A stretch of DNA of 64,000 bases from Angomonas deanei (GCA_903995115.1 LR877171.1:195001-259000), one strand, 5' to 3'. Counted from the first letter of the stretch, positions 9,172 to 18,735 are shown. Translations and numbers: made by a program. The notes: generated from the sequence alone by a model not told the origin.

Positions 9172-10287
9172 ATGTCCTCGTCGTTTTTGAAATGTAGAGG
9201 GTGGGTGGCGCAGGAGGAAGTTCCCCAATGGGCCTCTTCAGCTGTCAGCTTGCTGACTGACGTCGTTGTATACCCTCCTGGGCTGGAACAGGTACGTGTC
9301 AAAGTGATTGTTTCCGGAGTCAATCGGGCGGATTGTAGGCGAGTGACGTTGCCGCGGACAAAAACAGCGCAGAAGCCCGCACCGAACGAGAAAGACGTCT
9401 TTCCCGGTGCGCCGCTCAAAAAAGTGTACCATGAACCTCCGCTTTATCCTTACCCGTGCGTGGTAGGTTGTGACGGCGCCGGCATCATTGAAAGTATTGG
9501 CCAGCAGGTGACCGATTTTAAGGTTGGCGATGTGGTCATGTTTCACTCGGACGCCACGAAGGCCTACGGTGGAACGCTGTGCGAATACACCCTCGTCGAC
9601 GTAGACGCCGTTGTTCGGATACCAGTAAAACGGGGGATACCCACAGTCAATCTTCAGAATGCCGCCGCTATGCCGTGCTCCGTTTGGACGATATACATTG
9701 CTCTCTTTGATAAACTCCGTATAGAGAAGGATCGATGTATATTTATAGACGGCGTGACCAATATTCAGGGGCGATCAGCCGTACAACTCGCCCACAATAT
9801 GGGTCTCTTTGTGTTGGCTACTTGCCCGGACGATGACATGGAGAACGTGGAGCTTTTAGGAGCCGATGTGGTGTTTGACCTCCACTCCCATAGTTCTGTA
9901 GCGACCGAAGTTTTGCAAATCACGAACGGATTTGGGACGGACTATTATCTCGCCGTTTCCCCAGACGCTAACGTTGCTGCCTACATGGATGTGGTTCGCT
10001 TCGGTGGCTCGCTGTGTCTTACTTCTGGTCAGCTGGCTCCTACAACGGAGTCGCTGTTAGAGCGTCAGCTTTCTGTCCATTACGTCTCTTTGGACAGTCT
10101 GTACAGTAACGCACTTACCCGTCGACATCTGCGTTTCATTGGTGAACAAGTTTTAGACCTGTACCGAAAATCAGCCTTTACAATTGACTCGGTTGCGATG
10201 CCCTTTGATAAAGCCGGCGAGGCGTTGAACAATGTCGCTGCGGGTGAAAGCGTCTATAGAAGTATTGTAATTGCTATAACCAAATAA
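9172..10287 (+). CDS. Zinc-independent MDR / quinone oxidoreductase-like protein, paralogue 2
   Basis: The 371-residue product is a paralogue of the preceding gene. It shares the order LTDVVVYPPGLEQVRVKVIV, SGVNRADCRR, VVGCDGAGIIESIGQ, FKVGDVVMFHSDATKAYGGT, VWTIYIALFDKLRIEKDRCI, QGRSAVQLAHNMG and the C-terminal AGEALNNVAAGESVYRSIVI. The nucleotide-loop region reads IDGVTNIQGRSAVQ, again unlike the standard AAGGVG, so both proteins of the pair may have drifted from ordinary NADPH-dependent reduction. It lacks the MGNSQS-type N-terminus of its neighbour. An insert of about 25 residues (RTKTAQKPAPNEKDVFPGAP) lies between the first strand and the active-site region. The tandem layout points to an old duplication, much older than that of the QOR array at 39-44 kb. 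Confidence 0.75.
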   Translation: MSSSFLKCRGWVAQEEVPQWASSAVSLLTDVVVYPPGLEQVRVKVIVSGVNRADCRRVTLPRTKTAQKPAPNEKDVFPGAPLKKVYHEPPLYPYPCVVGCDGAGIIESIGQQVTDFKVGDVVMFHSDATKAYGGTLCEYTLVDVDAVVRIPVKRGIPTVNLQNAAAMPCSVWTIYIALFDKLRIEKDRCIFIDGVTNIQGRSAVQLAHNMGLFVLATCPDDDMENVELLGADVVFDLHSHSSVATEVLQITNGFGTDYYLAVSPDANVAAYMDVVRFGGSLCLTSGQLAPTTESLLERQLSVHYVSLDSLYSNALTRRHLRFIGEQVLDLYRKSAFTIDSVAMPFDKAGEALNNVAAGESVYRSIVIAITK

Positions 10288-10514
10288 TACACATTTGAGT
10301 GAAATATGCGGGATAAACAATACGTGCCGTTATCAATTCCATTTTCCCTAGCACCCGTATTTTTTATTTTTTTTTTTGTTTGCGACTCCTTTGAACAAAG
10401 ACTTTTTCGGCGGTTTACTCTCACTCCTGTTTCCCTCCCTTTTTTTTTTTTGGGGTTCACTACGAGGGGAAAATAAAAGAAGCGGCCAGCCGTACCGTTA
10501 TCTGCGCTTTATTG

Positions 10515-11699
10515 ATGCGACAGTGCGCCTTCTCAAATATGCGGCGTGCGGTCTCGGCGGTCTCCGAGACTCATTCCAAAGTTTTTATTTCCAAGAGAAA
10601 ATACGTGAATGCACTGTTCCGCATCCCACCAGAGCAAATGATCCCCACCCACAGCCCTTCCGGAGAGGAGATCGACGGGGAGTTGTTTGTAAAGCAGGTG
10701 CGGGGCATGTTCGACATGCTGAAAACAACGCAGTTGGTAGAACAGGTGCATGAAATGAAGTGTTGCCCCTATTATGCGTGCCTATTTACGAACGAAATCA
10801 TGTTTCAGCACCACAGTTTGATCATGCCGATGCCAAAGTACGGGAGGGAAAATCGTTCGGCCGAGATGAGTGAAACCATCCGTTACATGCGGGGACTGGG
10901 TACCACGGCGGATTTTAACCACGTCCTTCAAGACGTCCCAGGAGGCCGGGCGGACGGCAACGACTTTGTGTCCACCACGCACGGCATATACATGGGGTAC
11001 GGTACTTCAAGGACAAACAGTTTGTGCAAAGAGGCACTGTTGGGTGACCACGCCGACGACACCGAGAAGCAGAAGATCCAGGCCATTGGGGTTTTCCCGA
11101 TAAAGATGGACGAAGACAGTCCCCCTCTCGCGGTCACAATGTCGTTTGCTGGACAACGCACGCTTATTGTCCACGACACCGTCCATGGAAAAAAGGCGGT
11201 CGACCAGGCGGTGAAGGCTATTGGAAAGGTGAATTGGCAGGTCATTAAGATAGAACCGGGCTGCCACATCCTTTCTCATCTGTGCGGTGTGAATTATGTT
11301 TACGATGTTGTAGTGGATGAAGACTTTCCAGAATCCATGGAGCGCCTTGGAGAATGCGGTTTGAACCCTTTCCCCATCCCGTGGTCGGAGCCGCGCAAGC
11401 TGGGAATTTCCATGCGCGAAGTTTGTCTTATCGCGAGATTTGCCCGTGGAGGTATTTCTGGCGGAGGGTATTGGGACAGTGCTTTCCACAAGAGCACGGG
11501 AACGTATAACTACAATAGTAAAAAGTCTGCCAGCAACAAAAAGTTGTACGCGAGCGGCTACCGTGTCAAAGGTGATACCGGAGCTCCCTTCTTTGCTCAA
11601 ATGACGGCAGGTGAGCTAGAGGATCTTGTCATCCAACCTCCTCCTCGCTACAGACCTCCTATGCATAGAAAAGGCGGTATCGTTCCCAAAGACGAGTAG
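10515..11699 (+). CDS. DDAH-fold protein, candidate RESC1/RESC2 (GAP/GRBC) gRNA-binding factor
   Basis: The 394-residue product starts with a mitochondrial-type presequence (MRQCAFSNMRRAVSAVSETH). The body follows the pentein fold of dimethylarginine dimethylaminohydrolase: YYACLFTNEIMF, then GRADGNDFVSTTHGIYMGYG followed by TSRTN, then KIEPGCHILSHLCGVNYVYD in place of the DDAH strand that carries the catalytic His. The position of the nucleophilic Cys in DDAH and amidinotransferases reads GGISGGGYWDS here, with no Cys, so enzymatic activity is unlikely. From memory of structural work on trypanosome RNA editing, RESC1 and RESC2 are inactive DDAH-fold proteins that bind the 5' triphosphate of guide RNAs. 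A mitochondrial, inactive DDAH-like protein in a kinetoplastid fits that role. I cannot tell which of the two it would be. The only ATG near the start is 10515. Confidence 0.6.
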   Translation: MRQCAFSNMRRAVSAVSETHSKVFISKRKYVNALFRIPPEQMIPTHSPSGEEIDGELFVKQVRGMFDMLKTTQLVEQVHEMKCCPYYACLFTNEIMFQHHSLIMPMPKYGRENRSAEMSETIRYMRGLGTTADFNHVLQDVPGGRADGNDFVSTTHGIYMGYGTSRTNSLCKEALLGDHADDTEKQKIQAIGVFPIKMDEDSPPLAVTMSFAGQRTLIVHDTVHGKKAVDQAVKAIGKVNWQVIKIEPGCHILSHLCGVNYVYDVVVDEDFPESMERLGECGLNPFPIPWSEPRKLGISMREVCLIARFARGGISGGGYWDSAFHKSTGTYNYNSKKSASNKKLYASGYRVKGDTGAPFFAQMTAGELEDLVIQPPPRYRPPMHRKGGIVPKDE

Positions 11700-11916
11700 T
11701 AGGTAATTAGTCCTTTTTTTCTTGGTTCTACCTTCGTCACATTTAAAGTGAATTTTAATTTCCCCACTTTAGCGCCCTTTTCTTTTCTTTCGGTTGCCCT
11801 CTTTTTTGTGTGCTCTCCCCTTTTCTTTTGAGGCAAACACTTTCTCCCGCTCTCTTGCTTCACCGTTTTGTTCTTAGTTCTAGTTTTTTATTTATTTATT
11901 TGTTCTTTCTTTTTTA

Positions 11917-14742
11917 ATGGCTTCTCTTTCAATCCAACAGCTTCTCGAGGAGAATGCACAGCTCCGTACACGGCTGGAATTGTCACCTACTGACCGTGTG
12001 GTGAATGAGATCGTGGCGACCCAAATTCGAAATTTCTTTTCCGACGCGCAGGATCGGGCGCGCAACTTGTCGAACACGCTGGGCGAGGAAAACACGGACG
12101 ACGAGAAGGCGGACGCGCGTACCGCTGCATCCGTGTTGCTTCTTCAATTGAACGGTGAAAAGGAGGAAATGCTCAAGCAAATGGAGACCATCTATACGTC
12201 GGAGGTTCAACCCCGGAATGAGCGTATTGAAGCATTAGAGAAAGAAAAGGAAACACTTCGGGAAAAAATAAATGAACTGCAAATGGCTTCTGCGGCCGCA
12301 CCACCTTTGGCGATCGTCAGTGAAGTGAAGCAGCTGCGTGAGACGGAGGCGTTGCTGCGTCAGCATCTCGAAGAATCCCAGAAAAAACTCACAGAAGTCT
12401 CTCAACAGTTTTCCCATTTTGTGGAAGAGGGTGTTGAGAGTAATAGAGGGATTCCCAAATACGTAGAGAACGTGGAGACACTGCGCCATCTATTATCAGA
12501 GGTGCAAACATCACGACAGGCGTTGCAAGAAGAGTCCAAAGAAAAGCTACTTCAACTAGCTGAGGTGCAGAAAATAGAACTGTCCAACGCACATCAACAG
12601 CGTATGCAAGCTGAAGAAAAGAGCAAAGAGTTGGATTCTCTCTTTGAAATGGAGCGCCAGAAAAATCACCAATTAGAGCTAGAGAAGCAGACCCTGGCCA
12701 ATCGCGTGGCGGAGCTGGAGGAGATCAATCGCGCCCAAGAAGCACTCAAAGAGAGTGAAGTGAACCTTTCGTTGAAGCGCGTTCGTCCGGAGGGTTGGTC
12801 GACGGAGAATCCGTCTTCCATCAGGGAAGAACTCCTTCAATTCTGGTATGACAGCCAGGAGACCATCAAACAGTTAACACAAAAGTTAAGTGATCGGGAG
12901 GGTAAAGAAAAGGAGGTGCGCATGTTGCGCCATCAGTTAGTAACGACCGATAGGAAGCAAAAGGCGTCCGCCTCCCATCTCGTCGAGTTGGAATCCGAAG
13001 TGCAGTCCGTCCGGGACGAACTGTTGAAATCACGAGCCAGCTGCGCCGGCCTGGAAGCGGAGCGGGATTTGCTGATGAGCTCGCTGAGTAGAGTCGTTGG
13101 CAGTGACGTAAACCAGTATCAAATAAACGATTGTATCCGTCGGATCGGAGTGGCTGCTTCCCAAGCGGCTGCGTCCAACACCGCGTTAGTCGCCGACCCC
13201 AAGGAACTGGATCGATGTGCCCGCGAGGCCCAGAGCCTCAAGAGCGAAATCCGCCAACTACAGAGACAAAAGGATAACTTGAATCGCTTTATAGAACAGT
13301 GTCACCAGAGAATACAAGTCATCCTACAACGAGAGCTGCTTCACGACGGAGGAAATCACTCGTCCAGCCCCACGAAGACCACCAATGCAGTTGAGAGTGA
13401 CACCACGTCGCTTCACGACACGACGGGCCTGATGAGTACACCAGAAGGGACCGTCCACACTCACCCATTCCAGTCTAACCTGTCCATCACGAAGGTGCTC
13501 GACTATATTACGCAGTGCGCGAGGGATATTTTTACTTCCTGCGAACGATCCGTGTACGCGGATAATACGTTCTTCCCCGGGGCGATTGCTGCAAGCTCCA
13601 ACACCAACGGCGGGTTTCTCCCCGTAAAGCTTGGCGGATCATTCACTTCGCTGAAAAGTGAACTGTTTGAGGCAGAAACTAAACTAGAAATCACACAAAA
13701 GAGGCTTCAGTGGTGCAGCAGCGAATGTAGCGAAGTACGACACAGCTTGGAACAGGAAAGGGTCACTCACGCGCAGGCCATCGCATCCAGAGAAGAGGAA
13801 ATATCCGGTTTGCGAACCCTGAATAATGATTTGACGAGGCAACTTTCAATTGCGCTAAACCAGCTGAAAAAGCTAAAGGAAGAGTACGGTAATATCGTCC
13901 GGTTCGCCGATCAGGCGTCGAGCAGTCTCTCAATAGTGGTCAGCGTGCTTCAGACGGAGTCCGCCAAGGTTGGCAGTTTGCGCGACATGGTCCAAGAGGA
14001 GCGCCGCGGTATGGTGCAACTCCTCTCCCGGGAAGCGGACAGCTGGATGGAGACGACGCGGGCTGCCGAGCTGGCGAGTGTGACGGATGCCATGCGAAGA
14101 TTAAGCGACTACGTGGAGGAGTGCATATCTCGTGCCGCTCTCACAAACGAGGAAGAGCGAACCCACTTCATTCAAAATTTAGCAGAGGCCATCCGTCGTC
14201 AGGAAACCCGTATCAGAGAGGTGGAGAAGTCGTACGAGGAGGCAACAAAACAACAAGGAGAATCTCTGGCGACACGGATAGAGCAACTCCACGCCAACTG
14301 GGACACCGTGTGGAAATCAAAGTTACTGTCGGAGAGCGAGGAACGGATAAAATTGCTACAAATGTGGCGCGCGGATAGTAACTTGCACCGTATCATGGAG
14401 CGGACCTCGCTATTACCACCAGAGGCGCCGTCCGAAATAAGGGGTGGATCATTCTCAGCGAGGGAAGCGTTAGACGCGGTGAAGGCCCTTTCTGCTCGTC
14501 TTATGGAGGAGGCATCTCAACCCCAAGTCGAATCACAGAATACGATGGAGGCTGCCGTCAGTGCACCAGAAGCGCCGATTCCAAACCTCCCCGAGGCGCC
14601 ACAGGAGAAGCCCGTTGAAAACGAGGAAACTACGCAAGAAAACGTTGAGGATAACCAAAACAAGGCAGGAGAACAGGATGCACCAACCACCAGTGAGGCT
14701 ATAAAGGAAGAGGAGACCCACGAAAGTGAAGCCAACGCGTAA
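11917..14742 (+). CDS. Long coiled-coil protein, function unknown
   Basis: I do not recognise a family. The 941-residue product is almost wholly helical. It begins MASLSIQQLLEENAQLRTRL, and heptad-rich coiled coil runs through about residues 60-290, 310-370, 430-470, 570-650 and 750-820, broken by short polar linkers (SSSPTKTTNAVESDTTSL near residue 485). The last 80 residues are disordered and acidic (PEAPQEKPVENEETTQENVE). There is no transmembrane segment, zinc finger or motor motif. Proteins of this shape in trypanosomatids are often cytoskeletal (basal body, flagellum attachment zone, Golgi tether), but that is a guess from shape alone. The frame is unbroken. The ATG follows a T-rich tract with candidate acceptors TTAG and CTAG at about 11874-11883. 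Confidence 0.8.
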   Translation: MASLSIQQLLEENAQLRTRLELSPTDRVVNEIVATQIRNFFSDAQDRARNLSNTLGEENTDDEKADARTAASVLLLQLNGEKEEMLKQMETIYTSEVQPRNERIEALEKEKETLREKINELQMASAAAPPLAIVSEVKQLRETEALLRQHLEESQKKLTEVSQQFSHFVEEGVESNRGIPKYVENVETLRHLLSEVQTSRQALQEESKEKLLQLAEVQKIELSNAHQQRMQAEEKSKELDSLFEMERQKNHQLELEKQTLANRVAELEEINRAQEALKESEVNLSLKRVRPEGWSTENPSSIREELLQFWYDSQETIKQLTQKLSDREGKEKEVRMLRHQLVTTDRKQKASASHLVELESEVQSVRDELLKSRASCAGLEAERDLLMSSLSRVVGSDVNQYQINDCIRRIGVAASQAAASNTALVADPKELDRCAREAQSLKSEIRQLQRQKDNLNRFIEQCHQRIQVILQRELLHDGGNHSSSPTKTTNAVESDTTSLHDTTGLMSTPEGTVHTHPFQSNLSITKVLDYITQCARDIFTSCERSVYADNTFFPGAIAASSNTNGGFLPVKLGGSFTSLKSELFEAETKLEITQKRLQWCSSECSEVRHSLEQERVTHAQAIASREEEISGLRTLNNDLTRQLSIALNQLKKLKEEYGNIVRFADQASSSLSIVVSVLQTESAKVGSLRDMVQEERRGMVQLLSREADSWMETTRAAELASVTDAMRRLSDYVEECISRAALTNEEERTHFIQNLAEAIRRQETRIREVEKSYEEATKQQGESLATRIEQLHANWDTVWKSKLLSESEERIKLLQMWRADSNLHRIMERTSLLPPEAPSEIRGGSFSAREALDAVKALSARLMEEASQPQVESQNTMEAAVSAPEAPIPNLPEAPQEKPVENEETTQENVEDNQNKAGEQDAPTTSEAIKEEETHESEANA

Positions 14743-14979
14743 TTCACTTTCCATTTTCGTTATTATAATAGAAACAATAATTTTTTTCCACGTTTTCTTT
14801 AGCTTTCATTTGGGGGACCACTGTTTTCTTTTCTTTCCTTTGTGCCTTCTTATTTTTCTCCACATCTTTTTTTTATTTTTTTTTTATTGATAGCTCATAG
14901 TTAGGTTATCCAATAAATGGATAGGGCAACCTTTAGAGACGCGAAATAGTATACACATAATAAGTAACTAAAAAAGAAA

Positions 14980-16842
14980 ATGCTGGTGCGGACGTTGGCC
15001 AGCTATGCCATTATGAAGCAGACCCAAAACAAATGCGGAAGTAAAGGAAGCGCTACCATCTCCCAGATGCCTTTGAGTGACATTCTCCGTCGTATGCAGT
15101 CCAGTTCATTGGTCAACCCCGCACGGTCATTAGACGCCCACTTTGAAGTCACCGAAAGTGAGAAGAGGGACTGGGATCGGAGTGAATTGAGGAACTTGCT
15201 GAGCAGCCGCATCGTAGAGGAAATGGAAAAATACACCCAACGTAAAAGCGTTGGTTCCTCGTCATCGTACATTAATTTGGATGAAGTTAGCTTGACACTC
15301 GCCAACGTCATCCGACACCAACTGTCATCGCATGCTGCTGCGTTGACATTCGATCTATTCGTCCAAAGAATGGAGTCCAACACGACGTTGCGGCGGGCCA
15401 ACATTGAATCGCAAAAACTAGACGCTTTGGTGCGTGTGCTAGAGGCGTGCGTGGATGTTTCCGACTGCACCCCAGGATGTGGGCGAGCGTTGTTTACCTT
15501 GGAACAATGGGCGACACTGGTGGAGCTTGTCGCCCGCCACACGTCCGACGAGCTGGAGGATTCATCGGTGTCACGGCTGTGCATCCAGTTCCTCTCGCTG
15601 GACCTCGTCGACTGGGATAGAAGCACGGAAAAGAACCAGGAGTCGAAGTGGTTGAGGGTGGATCCCGTGGTGCTGCGCGAAAAGGAGCACACACTTGTCG
15701 AGGCGGCTATAGGCGCCCTCGCGGACGTGGACGAGGACCACCCGGCCGATTCCCAGGAGCTGGTGCGGCTCTGCCACGCCACCGACCGCATAGCCCGATA
15801 CGAGTCGCAGAGGGCGAAGACAAACCCATCGCTGCTGAGCACGCTGTGGCCGCGCCGGAAGGATCGGGAGCCCGCTCCCCCCTCGCATGCGCCGAGCGGC
15901 GGCGTGCTGCACCAGCGGCTGCGCCAGTACGTTGCGGACACCGTTTCTGCCACCAGAGCTGCCCGCGGCGCCGTCCCTGCGAGCCTGCCACAGATGGCGG
16001 TGATTTTTTCCACGGTGTGCCGCCTGTCCTCAGCGGAGGCCACCGCCGGTGTTTCGCTGACGACGTGCCGACTCTTGGAGCAGAAACAACAACAGACGGG
16101 CGGGCTTTTGGCGGACCCGAACGATCTGGCTGCTGTGGTCCTGATTGGAGAAACCTGCGTGCACGACACGGGCACCCAAACTGTTCTCCTACACGTGCTG
16201 AAAATCATGGAGAAGTCCTCGCTGCCCCTCATTCTGTCCACGACGCTGTGGGGAAGGGCGTGCGACCTGCTGGAGGCCGCCCCGCTGGCGGTGAAAGGTC
16301 CCGTCCGCAGCGTTGTTGCGGCGTTCCTCGGGAGTTCTGTGTCTCCAGCTTGCAGCAAATTGTTCCTCCATCCCCCCGCCGGCGAGAAGGAGGAGTCGGG
16401 CTTTCTCGAGCGTCGTTATGCGCTGGCTCTTCTCTGCGATGGATTCGGCGTCGAGGATGGGAAAGTTTTGGATCTTCTGGAGCAGGCGGTGTTGGTGAGT
16501 CCGTTTCGGCGTGATAACGGGCGCGAGTTGTCCACGGCTATCCGCTCTCTTAGTGCATTTGCCAGAAGGCTTTCCCGTGAGGGGCGGCGGTCGCGTGTTG
16601 TGTCGCATCTTCTAGATGAAATTACAGGGCTGACGGACAGCCCGCGCCTCACACTTCTCCCTCGTGATTTGATGATTCTCCGAGCCGCCGTACGGGATGT
16701 GCGGCGGGCCCGTCCTGCCACAGAGGACGCCGCTAAGGCACCGTCGCACACGGTCGGAAAGGAAGTGTCCCCCTCTCACGAATACGAAGCGCTTCGGGTG
16801 GAGGTTGGAAAGCTCTCCACGCGGCTCAGACACCACCACTGA
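14980..16842 (+). CDS. Conserved-looking helical protein of unknown function, parent of the 3713-4370 fragment
   Basis: No known domain is seen in the 620-residue product. The N-terminus (MLVRTLASYAIMKQTQNKCG) could be a mitochondrial presequence. The remainder is helical, with repeated amphipathic stretches such as LIVEAAIGALADVD-like and LIRSLSAFARRLSREGR-like segments. These recall helical-repeat proteins, but no unit is clear enough to name. The internal third (15614-16271) is copied in inverted orientation at 3713-4370. A small upstream frame of ten codons (ATGGATAGGGCAACC...) lies in the leader near 14917. The antisense strand is open for 451 codons (16358-15003); I regard that as a by-product of GC-rich codons. 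It is the last gene of the plus-strand block. Confidence 0.7.
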   Translation: MLVRTLASYAIMKQTQNKCGSKGSATISQMPLSDILRRMQSSSLVNPARSLDAHFEVTESEKRDWDRSELRNLLSSRIVEEMEKYTQRKSVGSSSSYINLDEVSLTLANVIRHQLSSHAAALTFDLFVQRMESNTTLRRANIESQKLDALVRVLEACVDVSDCTPGCGRALFTLEQWATLVELVARHTSDELEDSSVSRLCIQFLSLDLVDWDRSTEKNQESKWLRVDPVVLREKEHTLVEAAIGALADVDEDHPADSQELVRLCHATDRIARYESQRAKTNPSLLSTLWPRRKDREPAPPSHAPSGGVLHQRLRQYVADTVSATRAARGAVPASLPQMAVIFSTVCRLSSAEATAGVSLTTCRLLEQKQQQTGGLLADPNDLAAVVLIGETCVHDTGTQTVLLHVLKIMEKSSLPLILSTTLWGRACDLLEAAPLAVKGPVRSVVAAFLGSSVSPACSKLFLHPPAGEKEESGFLERRYALALLCDGFGVEDGKVLDLLEQAVLVSPFRRDNGRELSTAIRSLSAFARRLSREGRRSRVVSHLLDEITGLTDSPRLTLLPRDLMILRAAVRDVRRARPATEDAAKAPSHTVGKEVSPSHEYEALRVEVGKLSTRLRHHH

Positions 16843-17199
16843 ACTACACACAGATTTCGAACTTTTTTCCTGTTTTCCTTCTTTTGTCCTTTCCGGCGGC
16901 CGGATCTGTGTTTTCTGTTTTTGGCGACTCCCCTTTCCCCCTCTCCTGTTCTTCTGAGAGGTATGCTGCTTCGTTTTCTAGTGGAGGGTTTCCCCCGGGC
17001 GAGGCCAGGAGAGGGCCCCTGACCTCTGGCCCAGCCCACCGCGTCGGTGGCCCCTCGGCCCGAGAGGCATGAGCTTCGGGGTAAGCGTACTTAATGGGAG
17101 AGGCGGGGGGGCGCGGGGTGGGTTTTCGGGGAGCGATTTCTTCAGCGCGAAAACGACAAAAGCGAAATTCGGTGTGAAGGGAAAGCATGCAAAAAATTG
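16843..17199. terminator. Convergent strand-switch region with hairpins and G4 motif
   Basis: Plus-strand genes end at 16842 and minus-strand genes end at 17200, so two polycistronic units meet here. The stretch contains a perfect 6-bp hairpin at 17036-17050 (CCACCG, loop CGT, CGGTGG), a second small stem just after it (CTCG-GCC-CGAG) and a G4-type motif at 17105-17131 (runs of 7, 4, 3 and 4 G). Convergent switches in trypanosomatids are known transcription termination zones, marked by base J and histone H3 variants. The structures here are seen; their role is inferred. Confidence 0.6.
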
Positions 17200-18735
17200 T
17201 TATTTTAACAAACTGTGAATTAACGCTGTGGGCTGACTAAAGTCCACGTCGCCCCTGACTTCGTATACCTTGGGGCCGTCCTGTCCGTCGAGCTCACCTT
17301 CCAGCATTTCCTGCAGCGCGTCGGGCGCGGTTTCGACGTCGTACTCGGATCGCAGAAGGTAGTGATCCTTGAACAGACCTAACTCTTCCGATGCAGCGAA
17401 CACACTCTGCGCCGCGGCGAGTCCCTTTCCCGTCTGGAGCACACCGGTGGGCCGATTGTCGTCACAATGCCAGTTGAGCAGGATAATACCAGCGAGAGGA
17501 CCCACGTGCGCCGGCCGCCAAGACTGATGCCTCCCCGCCTGCGTGGCGAACACCTCCTGCAAGTGCGACACAAAACGATTCTTCGCCATGCTCCACAAAA
17601 CAGACTCCGGATTCTGTAGCAAATGATGAACGGCGTGCTCCTCGGCGGGGGTGAGCGGCCGGGCGGGGTCGACCTGTCTTGTGTCGCCACCTCGCGCACC
17701 GGTCAGCAGCTGCAGCATCTCGCGACGGTGGTGGGCACCAACAAACGCATTCGGGGAGAGGCTGCCCAGCACGGCCCCTAATCCCACTTTTATGGGCGAG
17801 GGCATACCGCCCGCAAACCACACATTACCACCGGAGCGCCCTGCCAGTGCAGATCCGCTGGAGACGACGCAGTCCTCGCTGGCCGTGAGCTCTAGCTCCG
17901 GGTGCGCGGCGAGACAGTGAAGGGCGAGGGTGGTCTTGCCGCTGCCACGGGGCCCCACAATCCATGCCATCTTCCCCGACTCACGGGAGGTAACGACGGC
18001 TGCCCGCAGCCACACCCCGCGGGTGGCGGCTAGCACACTACTATGATAGGAAAGTGCCAGCACCTTGTTCACGTGATCCCCCGAGGCGTCTAGCTGGTCG
18101 CCCTCCCCGAAGAGGCACCACTGACGGAGGGATTGGTGCCCGCCGTAGTACGGGGAGCAGTCGAAGGGCGGCAAGGCGTGGCCGTACTGCGAGGCCATGT
18201 CGTGCGTGTGGAGCATATCGGCGGTGGTCACCCCCGTGTGTGCCGTTACCCGCTGCGTCACAAAGCCGTCTAGCAGTCCCTGCCGCACCCACCGGGTAGG
18301 AGGGAGATACCCCTCCGCTGTCGAGGAGCCGCCGGTGAGGGAGGCCTGGTAGGCGGCGGCCTCACTCCGCCACACCGCCTCGCACCACTGCCGTCCCTCC
18401 AGCTCGAGCGCGGTGGGGTACCCAAAGTGCTGCGGAGGACCCACGTGCAGCCGTACTTCACTCTCTGCTAGGGGGACAGTGGCGGGCGTGCGGTAATCGG
18501 CCTGATAGAAGGAATGATAGGTGAGGTGGAGATGATCCATCAGGGGCTGAGCGTTGGCGCTCAGGTGCACCGTGACACTCCCGAACGGCACCTCGCCAGG
18601 TCTTGCCCCTTGAACTGGAAAGTGCAGCGCGGCGGTGATCGGGGCTGGTAGGTTTTCTAAAAGGCTACTGAAGCGGGTATTCTGCCATCTTTTAAAAGAC
18701 TTTTCGGCCGTTTTTTTGTATGCCTTTCCTCTCAT
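17200..18735 (-). CDS. HprK-related kinase (HPr kinase-like P-loop protein, type B resemblance)
   Basis: The 511-residue product has a Walker A loop WIVGPRGSGKTTLALHCLAA (about residues 257-276) followed by ELTASEDCVV, the order seen in HPr kinase/phosphorylase-like P-loop kinases. The N-terminal part (PFGSVTVHLSANAQPLMDHL) and the late segment GIILLNWHCDDNRPTGVLQT resemble what I recall of bacterial 'HprK-related kinase B' proteins, known from small operons with ATP-grasp and CofD-like partners. The substrate is unknown, and a phosphotransferase-system role is not expected in a eukaryote. The start is taken at 18735. The upstream in-frame ATG at 18810 lies before a pyrimidine tract and CTAG (18767-18793 on the other strand's numbering), which should be spliced away. 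The protein lacks poly-Asn and its GC content is high, unlike genes further right. Confidence 0.6.
   Translation of the reverse strand: MRGKAYKKTAEKSFKRWQNTRFSSLLENLPAPITAALHFPVQGARPGEVPFGSVTVHLSANAQPLMDHLHLTYHSFYQADYRTPATVPLAESEVRLHVGPPQHFGYPTALELEGRQWCEAVWRSEAAAYQASLTGGSSTAEGYLPPTRWVRQGLLDGFVTQRVTAHTGVTTADMLHTHDMASQYGHALPPFDCSPYYGGHQSLRQWCLFGEGDQLDASGDHVNKVLALSYHSSVLAATRGVWLRAAVVTSRESGKMAWIVGPRGSGKTTLALHCLAAHPELELTASEDCVVSSGSALAGRSGGNVWFAGGMPSPIKVGLGAVLGSLSPNAFVGAHHRREMLQLLTGARGGDTRQVDPARPLTPAEEHAVHHLLQNPESVLWSMAKNRFVSHLQEVFATQAGRHQSWRPAHVGPLAGIILLNWHCDDNRPTGVLQTGKGLAAAQSVFAASEELGLFKDHYLLRSEYDVETAPDALQEMLEGELDGQDGPKVYEVRGDVDFSQPTALIHSLLK

Noticed and set aside
15003-16358. 451-codon open frame antisense to the 620-residue gene
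   Set aside because: It mirrors GC-rich codons of the sense gene, has no domain, and the same frame is open in the inverted fragment only because that is a copy.
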